Source: Xylogone sp. PMI_703
Lineage: Eukaryota; Ascomycota; Leotiomycetes
Direction: 5' to 3'
Assembly: GCA_021399445.1 (NCBI GenBank)
Contig: JAJTUQ010000004.1
Span: forward strand, 2,108,001 to 2,172,000
Length of the DNA: 64,000 nucleotides
Each line of letters begins with the position of its first letter. Positions within the stretch are counted from its first letter, which is position 1. Below the pieces are notes generated by a model. The model ran no database searches, was not told the origin of the DNA, and saw only the letters and a list, made by a program, of their open reading frames with translations. Shown here in pieces: positions 12,736 through 23,968 of this stretch. The position numbers and the translations under genes are program-made.

Positions 12736-14612
12736 CTATACATCTGCAGCGTCAAAATTCCGGATCAAATCATAGTAAAATTTGAGCACTTCAATATGCG
12801 AGGCCATATTGACCCTCTCATTAATAGTGTGGATGTTCGAGCGTGGATCGCTCCGAACTGGGCTCCAGCGATAAATGTGCTTCGATAAGTCTTTATCCAC
12901 AGGGGTTAGTTTCAAAACGATGGAGAAAGAAATAAGAAATACTAGCTGAAACTTACTTAGATAGTGCCGGGTATCGGTATTCCCAGTCATCAGCTCTCCA
13001 ACAGGTACAACGACACCGCCATCAAAAGCAAATGAGTGCTGGATGGTTCCGGAGAATACGTCCCAGATGGGACCACTCGACGGAGAAGTTGGGGCAACGT
13101 ATGTCTTATGGCTCGCGCTGAGGACGAGCGTTCCGTTGTAATCGACCTCATACAGCGGCCGGATCGAGTCATGCTCAGGTACCCCGTCATAGATGTCTAG
13201 ATCATCTTCGACTGCGGCAGTTGCAGCGTAAGCTTCGTATTCGGCGTCGCCCTCAAAGGCATTGATTGTGAGGCTATACTTCTTGGCAACCTTGCGGATG
13301 TATCGTACGGCATTATGCTGGATCTCCGGGATGCTATTCTGGGGTGCAACGCGGTAGTTGACGCCGAGCTTCACAACTTCCGGCATAGCATTGATCTTTT
13401 GTCCTCCCTCGATGATGTCGACGCTCTGCGATGTCTGAAGGCGGTAATGCGTTGACCGGTCTAGGCTGATGAGTTCCTTGGTTAGAGCATGTAGATCGCC
13501 CTTCTTCAATAACTTCGCGATCCGTGGTTGAGCATCAGGTGAGTAACGAGCTTGGCACACGAAGTGATTGTAGATTGGACTTCCTTTGGCTAGCTCAGCC
13601 TTGTAAGGATGGGCTTCTAATGCAACTACGATCTCCGAGATGATACCGATACCGGTGTGGGGGAATGGAATCGAGCTGTGGCCGCCCTGGACGTGGAGCT
13701 CAAACCAGATATCGACGTGTCCCTTCTCCATTACAGCAGGAAGAGCATATAGAGTGTCATTTCCTACAAGTTGGAGGCCCATACCACCCTCATCGAGAAT
13801 CATGGCAATGCCGTCGCTGCCATACTTGGCTTCTAGGTGCTTTGCAATGAACCCTGCGCCACGGGGGCCAGAGCATTCTTCGTCAAACCCGAAAGCCAGA
13901 ATAATGGTGCGTTTCGGGGTCCAGTCTTTGTCCGAGAGAAGCGTTTCCAGGGCAGAGAGAAGTGCTGTAAGACTGTTCTTGTCATCAGATGCCCCGCGAC
14001 CCCAGAGCCACTTGCCATCGAAGTAGGCAGAAAATGGAGGATATGTCCATGTGGATGCATCGGCGACGGGAACAACATCTTGATGAGCAGTGAGTAAGAG
14101 GGGCTTAAGTGACGAGTCGCTGCCGTTGATAGTGTACACCAGTCCAAACGTGTTGACTTTCTCCAAAGTCATGCGTTCGTGGCTGATCGATATTAATTAG
14201 CATTTGAAATTTCAATTACCAAGCTTGAGGTATATAAATAGATTATAATTTGTAACTGCACTTACACAGTAGGGAACGTCTCAGCCAAGACGCTGTGAAG
14301 CTGGTGAAACGGCCGCCACCGCTCATCTGTCTCGAAATCTCCTAGGTCGTCATAACAAATGGATGGGACCTGAACAATTGTAGCATGTCGCCGAACTTGA
14401 GTCTCCAGAGCCTTATCCGATGAGAAGAGCTCGTTGGCAGATGGCAGTCTATCGTTAGAAGGATTGATAACTGGCGGTAAGTCACAGTTGAAGTCTGTTT
14501 CTTCAGTGCTATGGCCAATAGGATGTTGGAAAGAATTGCCAGCGGACCATAAATCAGATAATGTCACTGCAGCGCTGGCATGCGCTACCAGAGAGAGCTG
14601 GAAAAGCAGCAT
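12736..14612 (-). CDS. M20 peptidase, carboxypeptidase S-like (vacuolar)
   Basis: A 575-aa protein from three exons (14612-14266, 14182-12957, 12890-12736) with introns of 83 and 66 bp. The N-terminus MLLFQLSLVAHASAAV looks like a signal or anchor sequence, as in yeast Cps1, which reaches the vacuole lumen. M20 metal and catalytic motifs are present: LLTAHQDVVPV (H-x-D), WLWGRGASDDKNS (bridging Asp), EECSGPRGA (catalytic and binding Glu) and LDEGG. The dimerisation domain holds VQGGHSSIP. The C-terminus regains the family signature TRHYLNLSKHIYRW only across the last intron, which confirms the splice. The role is release of C-terminal residues from peptides with zinc. Length matches the usual 550-590 aa. 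Confidence 0.93.
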
Positions 14613-15383
14613 TTGCGCCTCTGTTACTCCCGCGCCGTCTCTATCTCCTCGTCAGGCCCAGGATGGATGGAGATTTAGGTTGTGAACCAGAAGCAGTTTG
14701 CAATTCCTAGTGTTAGCAGAAGGTTTAAGATATATGAACTATTAAAGAGAAATAATGTAAGAATTATAGAGAGAGGTTAATAGCTATGAGAGGTTGAAAG
14801 TGAAAAGAGTGTCAAATCCCACTCTCTGTCGATAAAGTTATGGAGATGCCTAATTGGGTTGTAGTATCGCGTCATTGGCAGGGGTTGGCCAATCAAGAGA
14901 GCAAAAGCCCTGAATGGTCACGTGCTGAACTTCAGAGGTGCTCCTCCAACAACTGGTCATGGAATAGTAATAAGTATTATTGAGTTATGCGATTTGAAGA
15001 AAATGGTCTAAATTGCAAGGCTAGGAAGGCCAGTGGTCGGTATTAGGTAGGTTGCCAACGTAGGTGGGCAAAAAAGATTATGTACGTAGACGTCTCCCAG
15101 CCAAGAACAGCCACTTCATTTAGCGTCAAGGCTTGTTTGATCAATATCAAGTCTTATGCGCTTCAAATGCGTGTACAAGAATTCCTAGATATGAATTCGG
15201 GCTTATGTTCGATAAGAGGTGCTCGTTCCAAAGAGATTCGAAGGAGTCAATAACTAGATTAATAGGAACAATAACCCGTAGGGTATATGACTATGTAACG
15301 ATAGAGCTTATGTGCCCCTACATCTAGACAACAAAATAATGCGTAAAGTTGCGTAATAATCAATATAGGACCTACTCCACTCG
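14613..15383. other. intergenic region, no gene seen
   Basis: 771 bp, mostly AT-rich, containing the M20 promoter and the MFS 3' end. Confidence 0.5.
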
Positions 15384-17040
15384 TCACTGATGCTTAATCA
15401 CCTGAGTCGCCACATATTTCCAATATCTCTTTGCGCTTCTTCTCCTCAAATCCTTCCCCTTCCAAGTCATCAATAAAAAGCTACACCCAAGCCCAAACGA
15501 CAGCACTGCTACAGCAATGAAAGTCTTTTGTAGCCCCTGGGCATCAATCCACGGCGTGATAGCATAGTTGAATGCAAATGACATCGTATTTCGGCACAAG
15601 ATCATTGAAACAATAGATTCACCCGCAAACTCACGGAAGCAGTCGACATTGTAAGCAATTGCATAACTGCCTCCAGCAACATTGCAGTAACCAAGGAGAA
15701 TCGCGCCAAAGAGTAGCACGGCCCAATGGAGCTGGTGTGCGGCACCTAAACCCCAAATCAAAAGACCAGCAGGCATCAGGATGCAGTATATTGCCAATCC
15801 CCAAAGACGCTGTTCAGGTTCTCGTAGTCCATTCGAACGGCGCGCGAGTTGCAGAGTACTCCAATCTGCCAACGGTCCTGTCACAACTCCAGCAATCACG
15901 GTACCAATCAAAGGGGCAACATAAGTCACGCCAACCATGGAGGCGGAGAAGCTGTATGGTGGAGACGCCAGAATGGAAGAAGTAGTTGCATTATAGACGT
16001 TGTACCTTGTAGCAGTTAGTACTCAATAACAAAACAAGTAAGATGGAGGATATTACGCACCAGGCCAACGAAGAGCCGTACATTATACTAGCCCACATCA
16101 CGTTGGGGAATTGAAAGAATATCAGGATGGGGCGATACGCCATTGTCAGGACTTGCAAGGGAGTAGCTCCACTGTACGAGAATAACTTCATCTTCTGCAA
16201 GAAGGTCTTCCTGGTATATACCGTCCCTGTAGCCGTGGATGTCATTGTATCCGGAAGATCGCCTATGGCCTTCTTCGACTCGACATCCAGATGCTCACTG
16301 TCGACGACCTCGTCAATACCTTCTGCTTCAACACTGTCTCGCGTGTACATCGACTCTTCGTAGAAGAAGAAAGCCAGCACCAGGTTCAGAGCCAAGATGA
16401 GGGCTGCCCAATGCTGCACCCATTGCCAGCTATACGCATCATTCATAAACCCGGCAATCAAGGGGGCAATGAAATTGCTCCCGCACAGAACCAGCATGTA
16501 CCATGCAATGTATGCGCCTCGCTCGTGTGCAAAGAAGATATCCGGGATGCAGATTTCAGGCAGGACTTCTACAGGACCAACCATGAGACCATACAAGCAA
16601 CGCGCAGCTGCCCAGGGAGAGTAGCTATCGACCCAGGCAGTCCACTCCGAGATGGCCACGCACCCGATCAGAGAGAGCAGGTAGACTGGTCGTCGTCCAA
16701 AGGTAAGAGCGAGCGGCTGCCAGATCACATTTGACCACCCGGCCATCAAGAAGAGGAAACCGGTTCCATTCACCAACTGGCCAAGCGTGATACCTGTGTC
16801 GTGGGAGATGGGCTCGAGGACGGAGTAGACTGAGGCGCCGCCGATGCCCGTGGAGAAGACGTAGAAGAGCACGAGGCCAACGTTGAGCCACTTGCGGCGT
16901 CGAGACCAGTTCAGAGGGTCTTCGGGGTCTGCAGAGGGTTTGGGGACCAGGATGAGGTCGTCTCGCTCGATCTCGACCAGATGGACCGTTCCCGGAGGAA
17001 GCGTCGCATCGACATCGATGTCGTACCCCCGGTGAGCCAT
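15384..17040 (-). CDS. MFS transporter (DHA1-type, HOL1-like)
   Basis: A 533-aa protein from two exons (17040-16061, 16005-15384) with a 55-bp intron; Trp of SSLAW is split by the junction. After an acidic N-tail comes DPEDPLNWSRRRKW, the usual entry to the first helix. Then come WQPLALTFGRRPVYL (motif A), AARCLYGLMVGPVEVLPEIC, and FFAHERGAYIAWY. A central cytoplasmic loop (about 240-300) precedes the second half, with GPLADW and YCNVAGGSYAIAYNVDCFREFAGE. This last stretch is typical of fungal HOL1-like porters. The substrate is unknown. It is divergent from the Zn2Cys6 factor across 669 bp, which makes local regulation plausible. Confidence 0.88.
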
Positions 17041-17709
17041 GGTACAGTAATCTGGGGTTGGTGGTTGGAGATCAGTGGGTGTGGTGATGCAAAGGGAATC
17101 CCAAGGTTACAGGAATAAAAAAAAGGAAAGTCACCGCTACCATGCAGGGTGTGAATTTCAAAACCACCTGGCGAAGTTTCTGCTTGTAGCCGACGACGCG
17201 ATTCGATTTATACAATTCCGCCACTCTGCTATTCCACTGGACCGCGCGCGCAGTTTGCCTGTTTCCGGTTTATCGATTGACCACATTCGCATCGACCGTA
17301 AACGTGCGGCAGATAGAACAAAGGGCAAGTTTGATCTCCTTCTTGTTTGAGAAAGCATTCAAAATGGCCAAATGGCGGTTGGCTTCCGATAGGATGGGCG
17401 GCGTTGGAGTCGGGGCAGAAGGAGTTAATGCACCCCATTCTTCAGCGCGATCTTATCAGCGAGATCCAGCAAGAAACTAACCCCAGACTCGATTAGATAT
17501 AGATTGGTGATGTAGGCGTACTTACTGTTTTGGTCGATGATTTACTGCTCGCCGCTATAGCCCTCTCGAGAGCTGTTCTTCCCCTCTCTCTCTCTGTGGG
17601 TATTTGATTTGGTTTTTTTCCCAACGGAGCAACCAATCTAATAGACTGAATGCTCGCATGCCCAACTGCTCTCTCTGTCTCCTGGCCCTTGGCACAAGTG
17701 AAGTAATAA
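17041..17709. promoter_or_regulatory. shared divergent promoter of MFS and Zn2Cys6 factor
   Basis: 669 bp between two divergent starts. CGG triplets are present (for example CGG-N7-CCG near 17373-17390), but no spacing stands out. Control by the flanking factor is inference. Confidence 0.4.
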
Positions 17710-19113
17710 ATGAGCGACCGTGGATCCAAGCCGCGTGGGAAACCACGTGGAATGCGCCGGGATCGCGACTGTCGCAGCTGCAAGCTCCGGGGCGTCAAGT
17801 GCGATCTCAATCGCCCGCGATGTCTTCCTTGCGTGCAGTCGGGGTTGCCCTGTGGAGGATATCCCCAGAAGGTGGTTTGGGCCGCCGAGGTATCAGCGCG
17901 AAGAGCATCTGTGTCGAAGCCGAGTCCGCGAGGGCTCTCCAAGAAGAATAATGATGATACTACTACAACAGAATCATCGTTACCAATCATACCAATAGTT
18001 GCAGAGAGCAGCAGTAGCAGCAGGACCATTTTAAAGGCTACCACTAGCCAGCCCCAGCAGGACGAGATGTTGCTGAGCAGTGATCAGAGCAACTCCCGAC
18101 TGAGTCTCATCAAGCGCCTGGAAGAGTTCTGCAATCGCATCAAGGCCATGGAGGGCCAGCCCAACGATGCTGGCCGCTACCTGTCCGACGAGGCCATCCG
18201 GCTGGTCTCACGCATCTGGGACTTCATGCACGCCCGAATCCCAGGGTCTCATCATCGAGTCTCGACTACTGATGCAAATGCGGAGGCCCCGCCGTCTGTA
18301 GACTCAGTGCAACACTATCTTGAGGTGCTCACGGTCCTGAATGAGACCCTGGAGACTGCCAACCCGGTGGCCCTGTTGGGCATCGCAACATTTGCCTTCT
18401 TCGAGGTATGCGACGGTGCTTTTGGAGAATGGCAGCGCCACCTGTACGGCGCCAGGTCTCTGCTGGATCACCACTGCCAGAGCCGTGCGGATCTGGACCA
18501 ACTCACCCAGGGCATCACGGGGCTGGTGGAAATCGTCCAGCATCTGGTGTGGTTTGATACCATGAGCGCCATTATCAGAGGCAGTACAGGTCTGATCTTT
18601 GATGACTGGCATCGGCAGACGCTAGACCAGAGCTACTTCAGCGGAGTGGGATGCCCCGCTGATACCTTTGATCTCTACGTCGACCTGGGCAAAGTCGAGG
18701 TAGACACAGATCCCCTTAGCTTCAGCATCCGAGCAATGGACCAGCTCTTGAAGCTAGACTCAGACAGAGCAGATCGTGCTCAGTCTGCCAACGCTTACCG
18801 TTGCACCGCAGCCATTGCAGTGCTCACACGCATGAGTGATGCCAACGATGCCAGGACGACTATTCCCAGACGCACGGCGCTGGCATCGGCAGTGGATCGA
18901 GCATGTCAAGCCATTGCGTCGATTCCTCCAACATCGAAATTCCACCCTCACCTGGCCGTAACTGCCTATCTCTCAGGAATCAATGCAACCAGCATCGGGC
19001 AGTGCGAGATTGTGCGAGCGTACTGGCAAAGCTGTTTGTCGGCTGACTTTACGCATTATCTGGATGCGCAGGTACGCTGTGAAGAGCGGTGGAGAGAAGT
19101 TGGGTTGGCCTAA
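17710..19113 (+). CDS. Zn2Cys6 transcription factor (Fungal_trans_2 type)
   Basis: A single-exon protein of 467 aa. The binuclear zinc cluster is near residues 21-48: CRSCKLRGVKC then CLPCVQSGLPC, six cysteines with normal spacing. It is preceded by a basic stretch (KPRGKPRGMRRDRD). A low-complexity linker (Thr, Ser, Gln) follows. The C-terminal ~330 residues look like the Fungal_trans_2 domain, with YLSDEAIRLVSRIWDF and a segment with GARSLLDHHC...LVWFDTMSAIIRG. The gene lies head-to-head with an MFS transporter, a common arrangement for a pathway-specific regulator and its target. No break seen. Confidence 0.92.
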   Translation: MSDRGSKPRGKPRGMRRDRDCRSCKLRGVKCDLNRPRCLPCVQSGLPCGGYPQKVVWAAEVSARRASVSKPSPRGLSKKNNDDTTTTESSLPIIPIVAESSSSSRTILKATTSQPQQDEMLLSSDQSNSRLSLIKRLEEFCNRIKAMEGQPNDAGRYLSDEAIRLVSRIWDFMHARIPGSHHRVSTTDANAEAPPSVDSVQHYLEVLTVLNETLETANPVALLGIATFAFFEVCDGAFGEWQRHLYGARSLLDHHCQSRADLDQLTQGITGLVEIVQHLVWFDTMSAIIRGSTGLIFDDWHRQTLDQSYFSGVGCPADTFDLYVDLGKVEVDTDPLSFSIRAMDQLLKLDSDRADRAQSANAYRCTAAIAVLTRMSDANDARTTIPRRTALASAVDRACQAIASIPPTSKFHPHLAVTAYLSGINATSIGQCEIVRAYWQSCLSADFTHYLDAQVRCEERWREVGLA

Positions 19114-19724
19114 AACCTCCCCAATTCAACTCCACAGCCAGTACTACTGCTTGCAGATATCGCATTATCTTCTTATCTTGCCAATTCTCTTTTGGCTTGG
19201 AGGATGCTACAATACGGTCTACATTAATTAACGCTCCCCTTTATTAACAAGTGGGATAATTGCAGAAGCCAAGAGCCTAAGAGGTCAGATGGTTTATTTC
19301 CCAAAGCGGCAGGGAATCTATCTGACACCACCCGAGGTACATCATGCACCCCTCTCACTTACTGATTGTTGGCAATATTACAGCGGCATTGTAGACTTTA
19401 CTGTACTGGGCAATTAGCTCTCTGCCACAGCATGCTTTCTTGACAAAACCTATTCGCTCCACTTTGGCTCCGACTGCCTTATTAGGGTCCTATAAGTGGA
19501 TGGAGCTCCCCGATAACGTCTAATCGGCCTCCAGGGCGTCACTTGCGGGATTTCTCACAGCAAAGTTCGAGCTTACCATAAACTAATCTCATTTGTGTAT
19601 ATCAGATTCAGAGCGAGTACGAGCATATGTGTACAGTTCGACCAATTCATCGTAGACAGCAGCGATAGAGCATACGCACGGAGAGAGGGGGAGAGAGAGG
19701 AAGCGCGTAAAAGAAAGGAACAAG
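19114..19724. other. intergenic, amidase promoter
   Basis: 611 bp with a purine-rich GAGAGA tract (19679-19700) just upstream of the amidase start. No gene. Confidence 0.5.
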
Positions 19725-21857
19725 ATGGCCAAATCATATGAGGAACGCGCCGCTGAAAAGCGCGCTGAGCAAGCGTCTCGGATTCCAGTCGAATGGCGTC
19801 TGAAAACCATCCCATCTGTCGAATCGGTCCCTAATGCGCTGGAATATATTCGCACAGCGGGTCTCCTCTCTCCAGAAGAGCTCGCCATAACAGAAACCAC
19901 CGATGCCACAATCCTTCTCCGCAAACTCGCCAAGAGAGAGCTGTCGTCACTGCAAGTCGTCAAGGCCTTTGCCAAACGAGCGGCGATAGCACACCAGCTT
20001 ACCACATGCTGTACCGAAATTTTCTTTGAAGAGGCCTTTGAGCAAGCAAAGAAACTGGACAATATTCTAGAAAAGACAGGAAAGCCGGTAGGCCCATTAC
20101 ATGGCTTGCCTGTCAGTGCAAAGGATAATCAAGATGTAAAGGGAAAGGATAGCTGTGTTGGTAAGTGCGCATGTGCCTTCGATTGATATTATATTACACT
20201 ATAGCCCTGTACCCATTTCACAGTCTTTTCCCCCAATGTTTTACACAGCTATCACTTGGTACCTATATCTGAACTGAACAGGATGGGTGGGGTTAACCAA
20301 CCAGCCCGCCTCGAGGGATGCCCACTCTGTGCAAATCCTACGCAAGCTCGGTGCTATACTATACGTTAAGACAAACGTGCCGCAATCTATGATGGTATTT
20401 GATTCCCAGCTTTCTTCCTTATCGGGAGTTGATCTAGAGCTGCTAATAACATCTCCTCAAAGATGTCAGACTCCTACAATCACGTCTTTGGGCAATGTGT
20501 AAACACCCTAAACCGCGCGTTGATCTCAGGCGGCAGTAGCGGCGGCGAATCATCACTGGTCTCAGCGCGAGGGAGCATTTTAGGCATTTGCACCGATATT
20601 GGAGGCTCCATCCGTATTCCTGCAGCCTTATGCGGTCTCTACAGTTTGATGCCAGGCACGGGACGACAGCCAATCGAGCGGAAAGGGTACTGTACACGAT
20701 CCAACTTCCCTATATTCTCAATGGACAACAACTTGAGGTGCTAATACCCTTCTACAGACTAAAGCAAGACATTGTTCGTTCCATCGCGGGTCCGATAGCA
20801 ACCCACCTTAGCAGTATTGAATGGTATATGCAAGCTTTAGCGCAGGCAAAACCATGGGAACTTGATCCATCTATCTATCCTTTACCATGGAGAACAGAAC
20901 GCTGCTCTCTTCCACCATCAGCAAGACTAAAAATAGGATTTATCATTGATGATGGTGTTGTTAAACCTCAGCCGCCAATTACACGTGCAATAAAAGAGGT
21001 TGTCGCAACTTTAAAAGCTGCAGGCCATGAAGGTAAGCCTCTGGGATGAAACCGACCCCGTTACGTTAATATAGGCATAATCCGATCTTACTAATTATTA
21101 TCTTGTAGTTGTTGAATGGGATGCAAGCTCTCACGGGCATGCTTACAATCTCTGGGAGAAGGCAATTCTTTCCGATGGTGGAGCAGCGTGTAAGAAGCTA
21201 TGTGATATGTCCGGCGAGCCTTTAATAGAAGGAATGCTGGTTGGAACGCCTAAGAACTTACTTAACACAACGGAAACTCACCAGGTAAGCTAGTTTATGA
21301 AAATCTATTTTCTGATTCATGCTCAGAGTAGTGCTTAACGTTGCCCCTACGTAGTTGATTGCGGATAAGTACGAATACGAAGTGAACTACCTGCACCGCT
21401 GGAACACGTCCGGCCTGGATGCCCTTATCATGCCAGTCACGCCTTGGGTTGGATACAAACCCTGGACATGGGTGAAATCCAACCAGTATGTAGGGTACAC
21501 GAGTATATGGAATCTGGTGGATTGGCCGGCAACCACTGTACCTGTGACGACGGTTACAAAGGAGAAGGACGGGATAGAGAGTCAAGAGTGGAAATCGCAT
21601 AAAGGGCGGAACAAAGCGGATATATTCAACAAACAGCAATGTGAGTGCTCTTTTCCGCCAGTATTGCAATGTTATTATTATGGTCAAGTGTGTTGATCCT
21701 AATTTCCGCGGTAGATGATTTCAATTTAGTAAAAGGAATGCCGATTGGAGTGCAGGTCATCTGCGGAAAATACGAGGAAGAGAAATGCATTGCTGTAAGC
21801 AAAGTTATTGACAACTTGGTGAACAAGAGTAGTGAAAACGGAGGATCTAAGTTATAA
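19725..21857 (+). CDS. amidase-signature hydrolase (acetamidase / GatA-like)
   Basis: A 550-aa protein if seven exons are joined (19725-20160, 20282-20394, 20463-20686, 20758-21032, 21109-21284, 21355-21640, 21715-21857). It belongs to the amidase-signature family, which hydrolyses C-N amide bonds with a Ser-Ser-Lys triad. The residues are all visible: Lys in GLPVSAKDNQD, Ser in ISGGSSGGESS, and the nucleophile Ser in TDIGGSIRIPAALCG. The end, FNLVKGMPIGVQVICGKYEEE, is the family's usual C-terminal block. The product resembles fungal acetamidases/general amidases; the substrate is unknown. The segment after exon 3 is unusual: the LPY...GQ block normally found there is absent from the spliced product (see findings). 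Confidence 0.85.
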
Positions 21858-22360
21858 ACTGTCTATATTTATAGTTGTGTTGTTGATATCTGCACCAAAA
21901 TGGAAGAGCTACACGTCTGTTAGGAAATATTTCATGGGCCTGGTTCTTGATATTATTAGAGGAGCCTAAGATAGGATATATAGAATAAAATGGTCGCTTC
22001 CGGTTTTACCTAATGGCTGATAGTTCACAACTCAATCCCATTATAATTAATATTAATCATAAGAGCAATGTTATTATTCTATAGATCTTTAAGATAGAGT
22101 CTAGAATTGCGATTGACCTCGAATCTCCATCGGAAGAAGGCTCTCCTCCAGCCGTGTCAGATCCCCCACCAGACCGCTGCTCCAATAATGCGTAAACGAG
22201 TCCACACGTCAGCGGCGTAACAAATGCAACGTCTAACAATAAAATCCAACAAGATCGTGTATATTGGTATAATAGACCGCCCTGAAGCCTCTCCCTATCG
22301 TAGCGGTTGCGGTACCATGCTTCCAATAGAAGTGAAGTCATATCTTCTGGTCTCTTGATC
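21858..22360. other. intergenic before the 2EXR gene
   Basis: 503 bp, no supported gene. A 177-codon minus-strand frame crosses it and runs into the next gene, but it lacks any family features. Confidence 0.5.
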
Positions 22361-23494
22361 ATGACTTCATTAACGGAGTTCACGCTCTTTCCACAGCTTC
22401 CGTTCGAGTTACGTGCTGCGGTCTGGGAGCGCGTTCCACAACCAGCACGTATCATCGGCCACCTACCTTGCTCTGACTGCTGGTCCAAAATAAGGCAGAG
22501 TCCAGCCATACGCATTAAAACACAATGTGACCACGAGAAACATCCAGACTGGCGGCTGCGATATATTGCCCAGCCCCGTGACCTAGCCATCTTTCCCCCG
22601 CTCCACGCCTGTAGAGAATCGCGGTCAGTCTGGCTCCCACGGTATCATCGCCCACCTAGATATATAGACCTGAGCAGTCACGACTTCACCAACCCTCCAA
22701 TTACAGGCTACAAACTTCGTTTTGATGTGCCGTTTATCAGCTATGAGTCCGACATTTTCACAGTCATGGGCGGGTGGTCACAAGCCGACATAACGGGACA
22801 GTGGGAGGATGCCCACTCTATAAACTATGATCCGTTCTTGGGCTTAGATCGCAAGCGCATGAAGCATGTAGCCTTTTGTGAGATTGCAGACGGGTTTCAA
22901 AAGGCTATCATTTACCTCGGGCTCCGGAGTTTGCCTAATCTAAGCTCTTTGTCCCTCCTGGCAATGGGTCCGGACCCAAGTTCCTACTGGTATGATCTAT
23001 TCAAGCGCATTGAGATGCCTGTTGTCGATATGCAGCATGCCGACTGCGAGCTTCGAGACATTCCTCATGAAAATCTCCTTCGACACCCTCTGTTTGGCCC
23101 AGGTCGTCCGCCGCGTCGCTATACTCAATTTTCACCTATTGTCCGACCACTGAATAGGTACTTTGCGGTCTTCAAGGCCTGGCTGTGGCATGCGCAGCAC
23201 TGGGATACCGCTGAGTTGCGAAACGTCGCCGAGGATCCGTGGTGGCAGTTTCTGGATTACGTACTTGAAGATGGCAAGGAGTGCCCTCTATCTCTTTCAG
23301 GCTGCGGCGTCGGTGGGCACACCAAGGAGGAGATGCTGCAGTGGAAGCCTCGTTTTGATGTTGATTGCAAGATGCTCTGTGAGAAAGCTTGGGCTGCCAA
23401 ATTGGACTCGATATCTGCGTTTGATATAAGTGGCCTGTCGGCATTTGAAGCAGAGGGTAGGGATGGACGGGACTGGTTGAATGCACTATTCTGA
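22361..23494 (+). CDS. 2EXR domain protein
   Basis: A single-exon protein of 377 aa starting at the first ATG (MTSLTEFTLFPQLPFE). The opening block FTLFPQLPFELRAAVWE...PARII is the 2EXR domain (named for its two ExR motifs), which is abundant in Pezizomycotina genomes. Further family marks are the PLHACRESRSVWL segment and the repeated aromatic/Arg-rich stretch (GPGRPPRRYTQF). Function is unknown for the family and no membrane segment or signal is present. Such genes are numerous and fast-evolving in accessory regions, so this is most likely a lineage-variable cytosolic protein. Confidence 0.85.
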   Translation: MTSLTEFTLFPQLPFELRAAVWERVPQPARIIGHLPCSDCWSKIRQSPAIRIKTQCDHEKHPDWRLRYIAQPRDLAIFPPLHACRESRSVWLPRYHRPPRYIDLSSHDFTNPPITGYKLRFDVPFISYESDIFTVMGGWSQADITGQWEDAHSINYDPFLGLDRKRMKHVAFCEIADGFQKAIIYLGLRSLPNLSSLSLLAMGPDPSSYWYDLFKRIEMPVVDMQHADCELRDIPHENLLRHPLFGPGRPPRRYTQFSPIVRPLNRYFAVFKAWLWHAQHWDTAELRNVAEDPWWQFLDYVLEDGKECPLSLSGCGVGGHTKEEMLQWKPRFDVDCKMLCEKAWAAKLDSISAFDISGLSAFEAEGRDGRDWLNALF

Positions 23495-23968
23495 CGAATC
23501 TCATCGAGGAGATGACTGCCGGAGAGTTTTAGGAGAGTAAAGTGTTATGATATGATGATGTATGAATAAATATGTCCGCAATGATAAGAAGGCAGTAGGA
23601 AAGACGTTTCATTTCTTGAGCACGAATGACACTGTATTGTAGATTTAAGAGGTCAAATAGTACACATCACATCGTATTCTAAGAAACGATTATGCAGTCT
23701 CTCATACAGTGATATCTTTAATTACAGAACTAATCTAATATATAGAATTATTCTCTTCAACTAATTTATGAATTGAGTTTTACAAATTGTTCTGTTATTG
23801 GCGTCTGACGGGAAGTAAATAGGTCCCCTCAGCCCCTCCACTAACTTTGGGTACTTGAAGAGATGCTAAATCAGCCTCGGCAAGAGAATGGGGTACTCAC
23901 TATTTTAAAGGCTAGGTAAAATGACAAAATATTCGCTTTACGGGATTTAAGCATCCCATTTTCTCAAA
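23495..23968. other. intergenic, no gene seen
   Basis: 474 bp, AT-rich, promoter of the next gene. Confidence 0.5.

Noticed and set aside
22057..22590. 177-codon minus-strand frame overlapping the 2EXR start
   Set aside because: Antisense to a clear domain protein and without recognisable domains.
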